Shown here: positions 34,937-42,958 of the stretch, piece by piece
Position numbering within the stretch: the stretch's first letter is position 1
Layout: the number at the start of each line of letters is the position of its first letter
Assembly (NCBI RefSeq): GCF_007002745.1
Contig: NZ_SGNY01000005.1
Coordinates: 124,001-188,000, forward strand
Direction of reading: 5' to 3'
Length of the DNA stretch: 64,000 bases
From: Martinezella rhizogenes
Lineage (GTDB): Bacteria > Pseudomonadota > Alphaproteobacteria > Rhizobiales > Rhizobiaceae
The notes under the pieces: model-generated
Database searches by the model: none
The model's input: only the letters and a program-made list of their open reading frames with translations
Told to the model about the DNA's origin: nothing
Program-made: the position numbers and the translations under genes

Positions 34937-35830
34937 ATGACAGACCGCCTCGAGCCGCAGGACCCACGCAGCCAGTATCCGCGTCCGCCATTTTTGACAC
35001 CCGAACAGGAAATGCCGGGTCTGGTGACGAATATGACGCCTTTTCCGGACCACGGCGAAAAGAGCTACAAGGGCTCGGGCAAGCTTGCCGGGCGCAAGGC
35101 GCTGATAACCGGCGGCGATTCCGGCATTGGCCGTGCTGTTGCCATCGCCTTTGCGCGGGAGGGGGCTGATGTGGCGATTTCCTATCTGCCCGAAGAGGAA
35201 TCCGATGCCGAAGAGGTCGTGGCTCTCATCGAGGCGGAAGGTCGCGTGGCCGTGGCGTTGCCGGGCGATATCACAGATGAGGGCTGGTGCCGGGAACTGG
35301 TTGAAAAGGCGGCCGGTGATCTCGACGGCCTGGATATTCTTGTCATCAATGCCGCAAGACAGCAGTATCGCGAAGGCATAGACGAGCTGTCGACCGACGA
35401 TTTCGACCGCACCATGAAGACCAATCTCTATGCGCTGCACTGGATTGCCCAGGCTGCCGTTCCACACCTGAAGCCGGGCTCGTCGGTGATCACGACAGCA
35501 TCGATACAGGCCTATGAGCCGTCGCCGATCCTGCTCGACTACGCAACCACCAAGGCCGGCATTGTCGCCTACACCAAAGCGCTTGCCAAACAGCTGATCG
35601 AAAAAGGCGTTCGTGCGAATGCGGTGGCGCCCGGACCTTTCTGGACTGTGCTGCAGCCGAGCGGCGGCCAGCCCGACGAAAAGGTGCGCAATTTCGGCAA
35701 GGACAGCGATTTTGGCCGGCCGGGACAGCCTGTGGAACTCGCGCCCGTCTATGTGCTGCTGGCCTCTCAGGACGGGAGCTTCATCAATGGCGAGGTCTAT
35801 GGCGTGACCGGTGGCAGGGGCATTGCCTGA
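34937..35830 (+). CDS. Short-chain dehydrogenase/reductase (YghA-like)
   Basis: A 297-aa SDR with an N-terminal extension of about 45 residues typical of the glucose/YghA group (SQYPRPPF, then EQEMPGLVTNMTP). The cofactor loop is TGGDSGIG, the active site uses ITTASIQAY and YATTK, and the C-terminus is GEVYGVTGGRGIA. The substrate is unknown. The gene follows a general-stress promoter and leads the 91-aa gene, ku and ligD, so it is probably made under starvation or stress. Confidence 0.88.
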   Translation: MTDRLEPQDPRSQYPRPPFLTPEQEMPGLVTNMTPFPDHGEKSYKGSGKLAGRKALITGGDSGIGRAVAIAFAREGADVAISYLPEEESDAEEVVALIEAEGRVAVALPGDITDEGWCRELVEKAAGDLDGLDILVINAARQQYREGIDELSTDDFDRTMKTNLYALHWIAQAAVPHLKPGSSVITTASIQAYEPSPILLDYATTKAGIVAYTKALAKQLIEKGVRANAVAPGPFWTVLQPSGGQPDEKVRNFGKDSDFGRPGQPVELAPVYVLLASQDGSFINGEVYGVTGGRGIA

Positions 35831-35859
35831 GGGCGGTGTGTCAGTCTTGAGGATATGAC

Positions 35860-36135
35860 ATGAAACAGCAGGCAGAACGTTCAGATACGCAGGTAAACGC
35901 CCTCGACGTCCGCGACCGGCTGATACTGGCGCTTTATGCCCAGCTGAAGGCGGAGCGGCAGACACGTGAGGCGATGGAATGGGTCATCCGTAACGGTGGC
36001 CTCACGCCCGAGGTGCTGGAGGCAATGGCATCCGACCCCGTGCCGGTGCTGGCTGAGGCGGATATTCCCGCCATCGAGCGTATTCTCCGCGCTGATCGAT
36101 CTCCACATGACGCTAATAGCGGACGACCATCATGA
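35860..36135 (+). CDS. Small uncharacterised protein upstream of ku
   Basis: A 91-aa protein with no family I recognise. It is hydrophilic and helix-rich (DVRDRLILALYAQLKAERQ, then EVLEAMASDP), with no signal peptide, cysteines or membrane segment. The ATG at 35860 is preceded by GAGGA. Its last codons overlap the ku start (ATGA), so it is translationally coupled to ku, which argues that it is a genuine gene and possibly part of the repair operon. Confidence 0.65.
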   Translation: MKQQAERSDTQVNALDVRDRLILALYAQLKAERQTREAMEWVIRNGGLTPEVLEAMASDPVPVLAEADIPAIERILRADRSPHDANSGRPS

Positions 36136-36956
36136 ACCGGAGAGCCAGCTGGAAGGGCCATCTTGCCTTTGCCGATTTCAACTGCGAAATCGGCCTCTAT
36201 TCCGCGCTGACCTCCACGGAGAAAATCTCGTTCAACATCGTCAACCGCAAGACCGGCCACCGGGTTGAGCGGCAATATGTCGATAGCGATACCGGCGAGG
36301 CTGTCGGGCGCGACGATCAGGTCAAGGGTTACGAGCGCGACAATGGTGACTACATCGTCATCGAAGGCGATGAAATCGCGAAACTGATGCCGGAGAGTGA
36401 CAAGATCATTCGCATCCGGCATTTTCTTGAATGTGACGACATCGACAAGCTGTTTTTCGACAAATCCTATTACCTCGCCCCAACGCAGGAAGGCGGGGAG
36501 GAGGCGCTGACACTGCTGGCAAAGGCCATGCAGGACGAAAACGTCGTTGCGCTTGGCGAGGCGGTGCTTTTCCGCCGCAACCGCATGCTGCTGATCCGCC
36601 CAAGCGGCAAGGCGCTCGTCGCCACCACGCTGAATTTCGGTTACGAGGTGCGCGCTGAGAGCAGCGTGTTCAAGTCTATTCCAGATATCCAGTTCGATGC
36701 CGAGATGCTGGAGCTTGCCGGCCATATCATCGAAACACGCGCCGGCACCTTTGATCCCTCCGAATATAGCGACCGGTACAATGATGCCCTCGCGGAACTG
36801 GTGAAGGCCAAGATCGAGGGCCGGGAAATCCCCAGGCGGGCCGCGCCGAAAGAAGACAATGTCATCGATCTGAAAGAGGCCCTGCGCCGCAGCGCGAAGG
36901 CCGAGGGCGGGAAGAAGAACACGACGGGCCGCAGGACTTCCCGGAAAGCGAGCTGA
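36132..36956 (+). CDS. ku: Ku protein of non-homologous end joining (operon copy)
   Basis: A 274-aa bacterial Ku that forms a ring on DNA ends and recruits LigD. It starts WKGHLAFADFNCEIGLYSAL, then SFNIVNRKTGHRVERQYVD, DQVKGYERDNGDYIVIEGDE and MLLIRPSGKALVATTLNFGYEV. The C-terminus is lysine/arginine-rich (KKNTTGRRTSRK), typical of tails that bind DNA. It is coupled to the 91-aa gene upstream and ends 3 bp before ligD. A second Ku gene faces it from the other side of ligD. Confidence 0.95.
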   Translation: MNRRASWKGHLAFADFNCEIGLYSALTSTEKISFNIVNRKTGHRVERQYVDSDTGEAVGRDDQVKGYERDNGDYIVIEGDEIAKLMPESDKIIRIRHFLECDDIDKLFFDKSYYLAPTQEGGEEALTLLAKAMQDENVVALGEAVLFRRNRMLLIRPSGKALVATTLNFGYEVRAESSVFKSIPDIQFDAEMLELAGHIIETRAGTFDPSEYSDRYNDALAELVKAKIEGREIPRRAAPKEDNVIDLKEALRRSAKAEGGKKNTTGRRTSRKAS

Positions 36957-36959
36957 TGC

Positions 36960-39452
36960 ATGGGATTGCAGACCTATAACGCCAAGCGCAGTTTCGACAA
37001 GACGCCGGAGCCGAAGGGCACCCGGGCCGAAGCTCAGGGGTCGAGTTTCGTGATCCAGAAACACGATGCCCGCCGGCTGCATTATGATTTCCGGCTGGAA
37101 ATGGACGGGGTGCTGAAAAGCTGGGCGGTGACGCGTGGCCCGAGCCTCGACCCCGAGGACAAACGCCTTGCGGTGCATGTGGAAGACCACCCGCTGAGCT
37201 ATGGTGATTTCGAAGGCGTCATTCCCAAGGGCCAATATGGCGGTGGAACGGTCATCGTCTGGGATCGTGGCGTCTGGAGGCCGATTGGTGATGCGAGGAA
37301 AGGATATCGCAAGGGCCATCTCGAATTTGAACTTGATGGCGAAAAGCTGAAAGGGCGCTGGCACCTGGTGCGTATGCACGGAAAACCCGGTGAGAGCAGG
37401 GAAAACTGGCTGCTGATCAAGGGGGATGATGAGGAGGCCCGGCATAAGGGTGGTGCGGATATTCTGGAGGAGCGACCGGAATCGGTAAAGACCGGACGGA
37501 GCGTCGAGGATGTCGCGGCCAAACCGAAAGACACGTGGAATTCCAAGCCGGTATCCAAAAAGGCTGCTGCCTCTTCTTCCGGCCAAAAGCAGGCGCACGC
37601 CTTGCCAAAGGGAGCACGCAAACAGGCGCTTCCGTCCTTCGTGCCGCCGGCGCTGGCAACGCTGAAGCCGAAACCGCCGACCGGTTCCCGCTGGCTGCAT
37701 GAGATCAAATTCGATGGTTACCGTCTGCAGGTGCGGCTCGATCACGGCAAACTCCAGCTTCTGACCCGCAGCGGGTTGGACTGGACGGAGAAGTTTGGCG
37801 ATGCGGTGGCACGCGCGCTAAAGGCCCTGCCGGCCGAAACACTGCTCATGGACGGGGAAATCGTCGTGGAACGCGACAGCGGCGCCTCCGACTTCTCGGC
37901 ATTGCAGCATGATCTGAGCGAGGGGCGAAGCGACCGTTTCGTTTTTTACGCTTTCGATCTGCTTTATCTTGATGGCACCGATCTGCGCGGTGCGGCGCTT
38001 ACTGACCGCAAGGCGCTGCTGGAAAAGCTGTTGCCGGCGGGTGATCCCAAGCTGCGATACAGCGAACATTTCGAGGAGAGTGGCGAGCTTGTGCTGGACC
38101 ATGCCTGCCGCCTCAGCCTTGAAGGCGTTATTTCCAAGGTCAAGAACAGCCAATATGTTTCCGGCCGCAAAGGCGAATGGGTCAAATCCAAATGCTCCAT
38201 GCGGCAGGAATTCGTCATTGGCGGCTACACGCTCTCTTCGACATCGGACCACGCCATCGGCTCGCTGGTGCTTGGCGTTTATGAAAAGGGCAAGCTGCGC
38301 CATGTCGGCCGTGTCGGCACCGGCTACACGGGTGAGGTGGCCGAAATGCTGCTTGGCCGCCTGAAACCGCTGGACCGCAAGGAGAGCCCGTTCGGCGACA
38401 AGCTCACCGCGCTTGCACGCCGCGACCTTCACTTCGTCACGCCGCAACTGGTGGCGGAAGTCGAGTTTCGGGCCTGGTCTGGCGATGGCAATCTGCGTCA
38501 CGCTTCCTTCCGCGGCCTGCGCGAAGACAAGCCGGTGGAAGAAATCGAACGCGAGGAGAAGGCCGTGAGCGATACAGGCGCGCCGCAATCCACCATCAAA
38601 TTCACCCATCCGGACCGGCTTTATTGGCCTGATGACGGAGTGACCAAGGAGGGGCTCGCCGATTATTACGCGCAGGTGTGGCGGCATATGGCGCCCTTCG
38701 TCGTCGACCGACCGCTGGCGTTGCTGCGCTGTCCCGAGGGTATAGAGGGGCAGCGTTTTTTCCAGAAACACGCCTGGCGCGGCATCAACAAGGCCGTGGA
38801 ACAGATCAAGGATCCCAAGGACAAGGGCGGCGAACCGCTGATCCGCATCACCGATTTCGACGGCCTTATGGCTCTGGTCCAGTCCGCCACGCTTGAAATT
38901 CACCCATGGGGCGCAACGACTGCCAACTGGGAGAAGCCGGACATGATCACCATGGATATCGACCCCGGGGAAGACGTGGCCTGGGAAGAGGTGATCGAGG
39001 CGGCGTTGGAACTGAAACGGCGTTTCGAAGACGCCGGGCTTGCGGCCTTCGTCAAGACGTCCGGCGGTAAGGGCCTGCATGTCGTGGCGCCGCTCAAACC
39101 GCAGGCGGGCTGGGCCGCCGTCAAGGCTTTCTCAAAAGCGATGGCCGCCGATATGTCGAAGGCTGAACCCGATAAGTATCTTTCCGTGGCCACGAAAGCA
39201 AAACGCAAAGGTCGCCTTTTCATCGATTATCTGCGCAATGGCAGGGGCAATACGGCGGTTGCACCCTATTCGACCCGTGCACGACCGGGGGCGGCGATTT
39301 CCGCGCCGCTGGAATGGTCGGAACTCACGGCTGAGATCGGCCCGGCGCATTTTACCGTCAATAATATCGGCGCGCGCCTTTCAGCCCTGAAAAAAGACCC
39401 ATGGGACGGTTTTTTCGCCGCAGCGGAACCGCTGCCGAAAAAAGCCCGCTGA
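36960..39452 (+). CDS. ligD: Multifunctional DNA ligase D (PE-LIG-POL)
   Basis: An 830-aa NHEJ enzyme that trims, fills and seals ends held by Ku. Domain order is 3'-phosphoesterase (about 20-160; QKHDARRLHYDFRLEMDG), ATP-dependent ligase (about 225-520; active lysine K250 in EIKFDGYR, then MDGEIV and EGVISK) and primase-polymerase (about 545-825; metal pair D666/D668 in MDIDPG, VKTSGGKGLHV). A lysine/serine-rich linker joins PE and LIG. This is the order known from Pseudomonas and A. tumefaciens LigD1. It is in the same operon as ku and the SDR. Confidence 0.96.
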   Translation: MGLQTYNAKRSFDKTPEPKGTRAEAQGSSFVIQKHDARRLHYDFRLEMDGVLKSWAVTRGPSLDPEDKRLAVHVEDHPLSYGDFEGVIPKGQYGGGTVIVWDRGVWRPIGDARKGYRKGHLEFELDGEKLKGRWHLVRMHGKPGESRENWLLIKGDDEEARHKGGADILEERPESVKTGRSVEDVAAKPKDTWNSKPVSKKAAASSSGQKQAHALPKGARKQALPSFVPPALATLKPKPPTGSRWLHEIKFDGYRLQVRLDHGKLQLLTRSGLDWTEKFGDAVARALKALPAETLLMDGEIVVERDSGASDFSALQHDLSEGRSDRFVFYAFDLLYLDGTDLRGAALTDRKALLEKLLPAGDPKLRYSEHFEESGELVLDHACRLSLEGVISKVKNSQYVSGRKGEWVKSKCSMRQEFVIGGYTLSSTSDHAIGSLVLGVYEKGKLRHVGRVGTGYTGEVAEMLLGRLKPLDRKESPFGDKLTALARRDLHFVTPQLVAEVEFRAWSGDGNLRHASFRGLREDKPVEEIEREEKAVSDTGAPQSTIKFTHPDRLYWPDDGVTKEGLADYYAQVWRHMAPFVVDRPLALLRCPEGIEGQRFFQKHAWRGINKAVEQIKDPKDKGGEPLIRITDFDGLMALVQSATLEIHPWGATTANWEKPDMITMDIDPGEDVAWEEVIEAALELKRRFEDAGLAAFVKTSGGKGLHVVAPLKPQAGWAAVKAFSKAMAADMSKAEPDKYLSVATKAKRKGRLFIDYLRNGRGNTAVAPYSTRARPGAAISAPLEWSELTAEIGPAHFTVNNIGARLSALKKDPWDGFFAAAEPLPKKAR

Positions 39453-39465
39453 CGGCAGCTGATCA

Positions 39466-40257
39466 TCAGCTTCGTTTTTCGGCAGCAAGGCTTTTTTTCA
39501 GTGCGTCCATGATGTTGATGACATTGCCGCCGGTGCGGGCTTTCGTGCCGGTTTTCTTGTTGGACGACGGCGTTTCGTCGCCTTTGGTCTTCAAAAGCGC
39601 CTTGATCTTCTTCTGGATCGGGTCCTGCACCAGAGTTGGCTTCCAGCCGGTCATCTGTTTGCCGATGCGCTTTTCCATGGCCTGCAGCAGCGTTTTTTCA
39701 ATTTTCATTTTCGGGTCGAGCGCGTCGATGCTCTCACGCACCTCTTCGCCATAATGCAGCGTCCACAGGATGATGCCCTTGCCGGAGGGTTCCAGCAGAA
39801 CTGCCCGTTCGCGGCGGTAAAGCACCAGTCGCGCAATGCCGAACACACCGTTGGCCGTCATGGCTTCGCGAATGACGCTAAAGGCCTCGGTGCCGATCTT
39901 GTCTTCCGGACGCAGAAAGTGCGGTCGGTCATACCAGATCCAGTCGATGGACCCCTTCGGTACAAAAGTCTTGATATCGATCGTGCGGGTACTTTCCAGC
40001 GCCACGGCATCGATCTCGTCGTCCTCCAGCAGCACATAATCGTCCTCGGCGCGGGGAAACCCCTTTACCTGATTTTTTGCTGCCACGGGCCGGTGAGTGA
40101 TATTGTCGACATACCGGCTTTCGACGCGATTGCCGGTGTTGCGATTGAGAATGTGGAAACGGTATTTGTTGCCTTCGGTGGTGGCGGGCGTCAGCGAGAC
40201 GGAGGCTGTTACCAGCGACAGCTTCAGATAACCCTTCCAGAAAACCTGCCGTGCCAT
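39466..40257 (-). CDS. ku: Second Ku protein, convergent to ligD
   Basis: A 263-aa bacterial Ku paralogue starting ARQVFWKGYLKLSLVTASVSL, with YRFHILNRNTGNRVESRYVD, NQVKGFPRAEDDYVLLEDDE and VLLEPSGKGIILWTLHYGEEV. It differs clearly from the first Ku, so the two are old paralogues. The tail is lysine-rich (KKSLAAEK). It ends 13 bp from the ligD stop. ATG 40257 is used because the family begins there; the 55-residue upstream extension is not Ku-like. A near-consensus general-stress promoter lies upstream on its strand. Confidence 0.94.
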   Translation of the reverse strand: MARQVFWKGYLKLSLVTASVSLTPATTEGNKYRFHILNRNTGNRVESRYVDNITHRPVAAKNQVKGFPRAEDDYVLLEDDEIDAVALESTRTIDIKTFVPKGSIDWIWYDRPHFLRPEDKIGTEAFSVIREAMTANGVFGIARLVLYRRERAVLLEPSGKGIILWTLHYGEEVRESIDALDPKMKIEKTLLQAMEKRIGKQMTGWKPTLVQDPIQKKIKALLKTKGDETPSSNKKTGTKARTGGNVINIMDALKKSLAAEKRS

Positions 40258-40295
40258 TGTTCGCGGTCCGTTTCGCCGTTGATCTCCCGGATCAA

Positions 40296-40320
40296 ACTTC
40301 CGCGGGGCGGTATTTGTTCC
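40296..40320 (-). promoter_or_regulatory. Possible general-stress promoter for the second ku gene
   Basis: On the minus strand GGAAC (40316-40320) is followed after 17 bases by AGTT, one base off the CGTT consensus, 38 bp before the ku start codon. The match is imperfect. Confidence 0.35.
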
Positions 40321-40349
40321 GGGAGAGTGGCAATCGGGCAGCGGGGCAG

Positions 40350-41354
40350 TCAGCCGAGCAGAGAAGTCAGCCCGTAGACGGCGGCGGAGATCAGTGCGGC
40401 GGCCGGCATGGTCACGATCCATGCGATGACGATGTTACCGGCAAGCCCCCAGCGCACCGCGGAAACCCGGCGTGCCGCCCCCACGCCGACGATGGCGCCG
40501 GTAATCGTGTGGGTGGTGGAGACCGGAATTCCGAGCCATGTCGCGCCGAACAATGTCAGCGCGCCGCCGGTTTCGGCGCAGAAACCCTGCATCGGGTTCA
40601 GCCGGGTGATCTTCGAGCCCATGGTGTGCACGATGCGCCAGCCGCCGAACAGCGTGCCGAGCGCCATGGCCGACTGGCAGGAAATGACCACCCAGAACGG
40701 CACGTAAAAGCTTTCGCCCAGATGCCCCTGGCTGAACAGCAGCACGGCGATGATGCCCATGGTCTTCTGCGCGTCGTTGCCGCCATGGCCGAGCGAATAA
40801 AGCGAGGCGGAGATGAACTGCATGACGCGGAAGGTGCGGTCCACCGCAAAAGGTGTCTGCCGAACGAACAGCCAGGAAACGGCGAGCACCAGAAGCAGCG
40901 CCAGAAAGAAGCCGATGGCCGGCGACATGAAGATCGCCCCGACGGTTTTCAAGAGGCCCGACCAGACGATCGAGTTAAAACCGACTTTCGCAAATCCGGC
41001 ACCGACGAGGCCGCCGATCAGCGCATGTGACGAACTGGAAGGAATGCCAAAAACCCAGGTGACGATGTTCCAGACAATCGCGCCGATGAGGGCAGCAAAG
41101 ATAACCTGCGGCGAAACGATGGCCGGATCGATGATGCCGGTGCCGAGTGTTTCCGCTACATGCAGGCCGAAAAACAGGAAGGCGATGAAATTGAAGAAAG
41201 CCGCCCAGGCAACCGCATATTGCGGGCGCAATACGCGGGTGGAAACGATGGTGGCGATGGAATTTGCAGCGTCATGGAGACCATTCAGGAAATCGAAGAA
41301 CAGCGCGATGGCGATAAGGCCGACAAGCAGCGGCAGGGCAAGTGCGACATCCAT
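40350..41354 (-). CDS. pit: Low-affinity inorganic phosphate transporter (PiT family)
   Basis: A 334-aa inner-membrane carrier coupling phosphate (as a metal-phosphate complex) to protons. Two inverted PiT signatures are visible: the N-terminal NGLHDAANSIATIVSTR with FGIPSSSSHALIGG, and the C-terminal GHGGNDAQKTMGI with GIPVSTTHTITGA. About ten helices fill the length. The start codon shares one base with the DUF47 stop, so the two are co-translated. In Sinorhizobium the same orfA-pit pair is repressed by PhoB under phosphate limitation; a PHO box lies upstream here too. Confidence 0.94.
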   Translation of the reverse strand: MDVALALPLLVGLIAIALFFDFLNGLHDAANSIATIVSTRVLRPQYAVAWAAFFNFIAFLFFGLHVAETLGTGIIDPAIVSPQVIFAALIGAIVWNIVTWVFGIPSSSSHALIGGLVGAGFAKVGFNSIVWSGLLKTVGAIFMSPAIGFFLALLLVLAVSWLFVRQTPFAVDRTFRVMQFISASLYSLGHGGNDAQKTMGIIAVLLFSQGHLGESFYVPFWVVISCQSAMALGTLFGGWRIVHTMGSKITRLNPMQGFCAETGGALTLFGATWLGIPVSTTHTITGAIVGVGAARRVSAVRWGLAGNIVIAWIVTMPAAALISAAVYGLTSLLG

Positions 41355-41998
41355 CAGACGTTCTCGATAACGATGCCGCTGATCTCGTTGGCCACATCCT
41401 CGAAGCGGTCGACGACCTTTTCGAGTTCGCCGTAGATCTCGCTGCTGATCATATAGGCCATGGCGTTACCGGCCGCACCGTGGCGACGGAAAAGGTCTTT
41501 CAGGCCCTGATCATGAAGCTCGTCGGAGCGGCCTTCGACGCGGGTGACTTCTTCGGCAATCGCCGAGAGGCGCTGCGCATTGGTGCCGACCTTTTCCAGA
41601 AGCGGAATGGCTTCGGCGATCAGGCTTGCCGCACGCACGATCTCATGGCCCATCTCTTTCATCAGCGGATCGAATTCGCCCTGTTCGAACAGGCGGATGG
41701 TCTTCACCGTCTTGTGCATCATGTCGATGGCGTCATCCATGGACTGGATGAGGTCCTTGATGTCGCCGCGATCAAAGGGGGTGATGAAGCTGCGCCGCAC
41801 CGCAAGCAGCACATCGCGGGTAATCTCATCAGCCTGATCTTCGAGGGCGACGATAAGGTCGCAATTCTTCTCGACATCGATGCCGCTTAACAGTTGATTG
41901 AGAGCACCAGCCGCCTTGACGACGGTTTCGGAATGTTTGCTGAACAGGTCGAAGAAACGATCCTCGCGCGGCATCAGCTTGCGGAAAATGCTCATCAT
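41354..41998 (-). CDS. DUF47/PhoU-like Pit accessory protein
   Basis: A 214-aa all-helical protein of the DUF47 family (distant PhoU relative), starting MSIFRKLMPREDRFFDLFSKHSETV, with CDLIVALEDQADEITRDVL and FITPFDRGDIKDLIQSMDDAID, the usual metal-binding acidic motifs. DUF47 proteins work with PiT transporters and are thought to gate or regulate them. It is the first gene of the operon, equivalent to orfA of Sinorhizobium orfA-pit. Confidence 0.9.
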   Translation of the reverse strand: MMSIFRKLMPREDRFFDLFSKHSETVVKAAGALNQLLSGIDVEKNCDLIVALEDQADEITRDVLLAVRRSFITPFDRGDIKDLIQSMDDAIDMMHKTVKTIRLFEQGEFDPLMKEMGHEIVRAASLIAEAIPLLEKVGTNAQRLSAIAEEVTRVEGRSDELHDQGLKDLFRRHGAAGNAMAYMISSEIYGELEKVVDRFEDVANEISGIVIENV

Positions 41999-42041
41999 GC
42001 GAATTGGCCCTCAATGGCGCTATTTATGTTGTAGGGGGTAA

Positions 42042-42059
42042 TTGTCATAAAACTGTCAT
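42042..42059 (+). promoter_or_regulatory. PHO box (PhoB site)
   Basis: Direct repeat TTGTCAT-AAAA-CTGTCAT followed by AAAT matches the PhoB consensus of two 7-bp repeats spaced by 4 bp at nearly every position. It is 43 bp upstream of the DUF47-pit operon and 20 bp upstream of the Nudix start codon. Confidence 0.8.
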
Positions 42060-42078
42060 AAATGCAGGCAGGGCATTG

Positions 42079-42654
42079 ATGCAACCCGGAAAATCGGCAC
42101 TATCAACGCAAATGAAATCTTCCAAGAAAAGCCGGAAAACCCGTCCGGCGCGCCCCCTGACACTGCTTCAGCAGCTCGCTGCCGTTCCCGAAAAGCTCTT
42201 CACCGGCGCTTTCCGGCAGCAATATGCCGCCTTGTGTTTTCGCTACGGCGGCAACGGAGACGATGTTGAAATCCTCCTCGTCACGTCGCGCACCACCCAG
42301 CGCTGGATTATTCCGCGCGGCTGGCCGATGAAACGCAAGAAGCCGCATGAGGCGGCGGCGATTGAGGCGTGGGAAGAGGCGGGCGTGCGCGGCCGGGTGA
42401 GAAAGGCTGCCATTGGCCGTTACACCTATCTGAAGATGCTCGACAATGGCGACGTCGTCCCGTGCATGGTCGATGTATTCCAGATCGAGGTGACGGGTAC
42501 GGAAACAAGTTTCAAGGAACGGGGCGAACGCCTGGTTGAATGGGTCCGCCCGGATGAGGCCGCGAGGCGCGTTCGGGAAATCGAACTGAAATCACTGCTG
42601 GTTGATTTCAGGCCCAAGGGCAAAAGAAAAGACAGGGCGGGTGAGAGCCCCTGA
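42079..42654 (+). CDS. Nudix hydrolase (DIPP/Ap6A-type)
   Basis: A 191-aa hydrolase of nucleoside-diphosphate-linked compounds. The Nudix box is complete: G at GWPMKRKKPHEAAAIEAWEEAGV, with the metal-binding EAWEEAG core. The preceding TTQRWIIPRGWP resembles diadenosine/diphosphoinositol polyphosphate hydrolases of rhizobia. Start ATG 42079 follows AGGCAGGGC; ATG 42112 and the longer frame from 42004, which runs through the PHO box, are less likely. It is divergent from the phosphate operon and could share PhoB control. Confidence 0.85.
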   Translation: MQPGKSALSTQMKSSKKSRKTRPARPLTLLQQLAAVPEKLFTGAFRQQYAALCFRYGGNGDDVEILLVTSRTTQRWIIPRGWPMKRKKPHEAAAIEAWEEAGVRGRVRKAAIGRYTYLKMLDNGDVVPCMVDVFQIEVTGTETSFKERGERLVEWVRPDEAARRVREIELKSLLVDFRPKGKRKDRAGESP

Positions 42655-42958
42655 GGGGCCGCCATGTTCTGTGTGCGCAGAGCCCAGATATTACGCTGTC
42701 CGAAGCTTTTGCCGTAATGTCATTGCAATATGACGCGCCCAGTTTTGCCGGATGAATTTCATCAGGTGCATTATGCGTTTACGTCGTGCCGCCATGCGGC
42801 TTCCCGGCCGTTACCTCCATGCCATCATCGTTCTTTCCGTACTTCTGGCAGGGGCCGGCCACCATGCTTCTGCTCCGATAAGAACCGTTGCCCCATTGAC
42901 GGAAAAAGCATTGCTGCCTCTCCCGCCAATGGCCGTCCTGCATGCAAACAAGGGGCTT
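42655..42958. other. Gap after the Nudix gene
   Basis: 304 bp. A plus-strand frame (42752-43102) begins with a signal-peptide-like stretch (YLHAIIVLSVLLAGAGHHASA) but runs about 140 bp antisense into the RND pump gene and has no family match. A short secreted peptide cannot be excluded, though I do not call it. Nothing else stands out. Confidence 0.5.
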
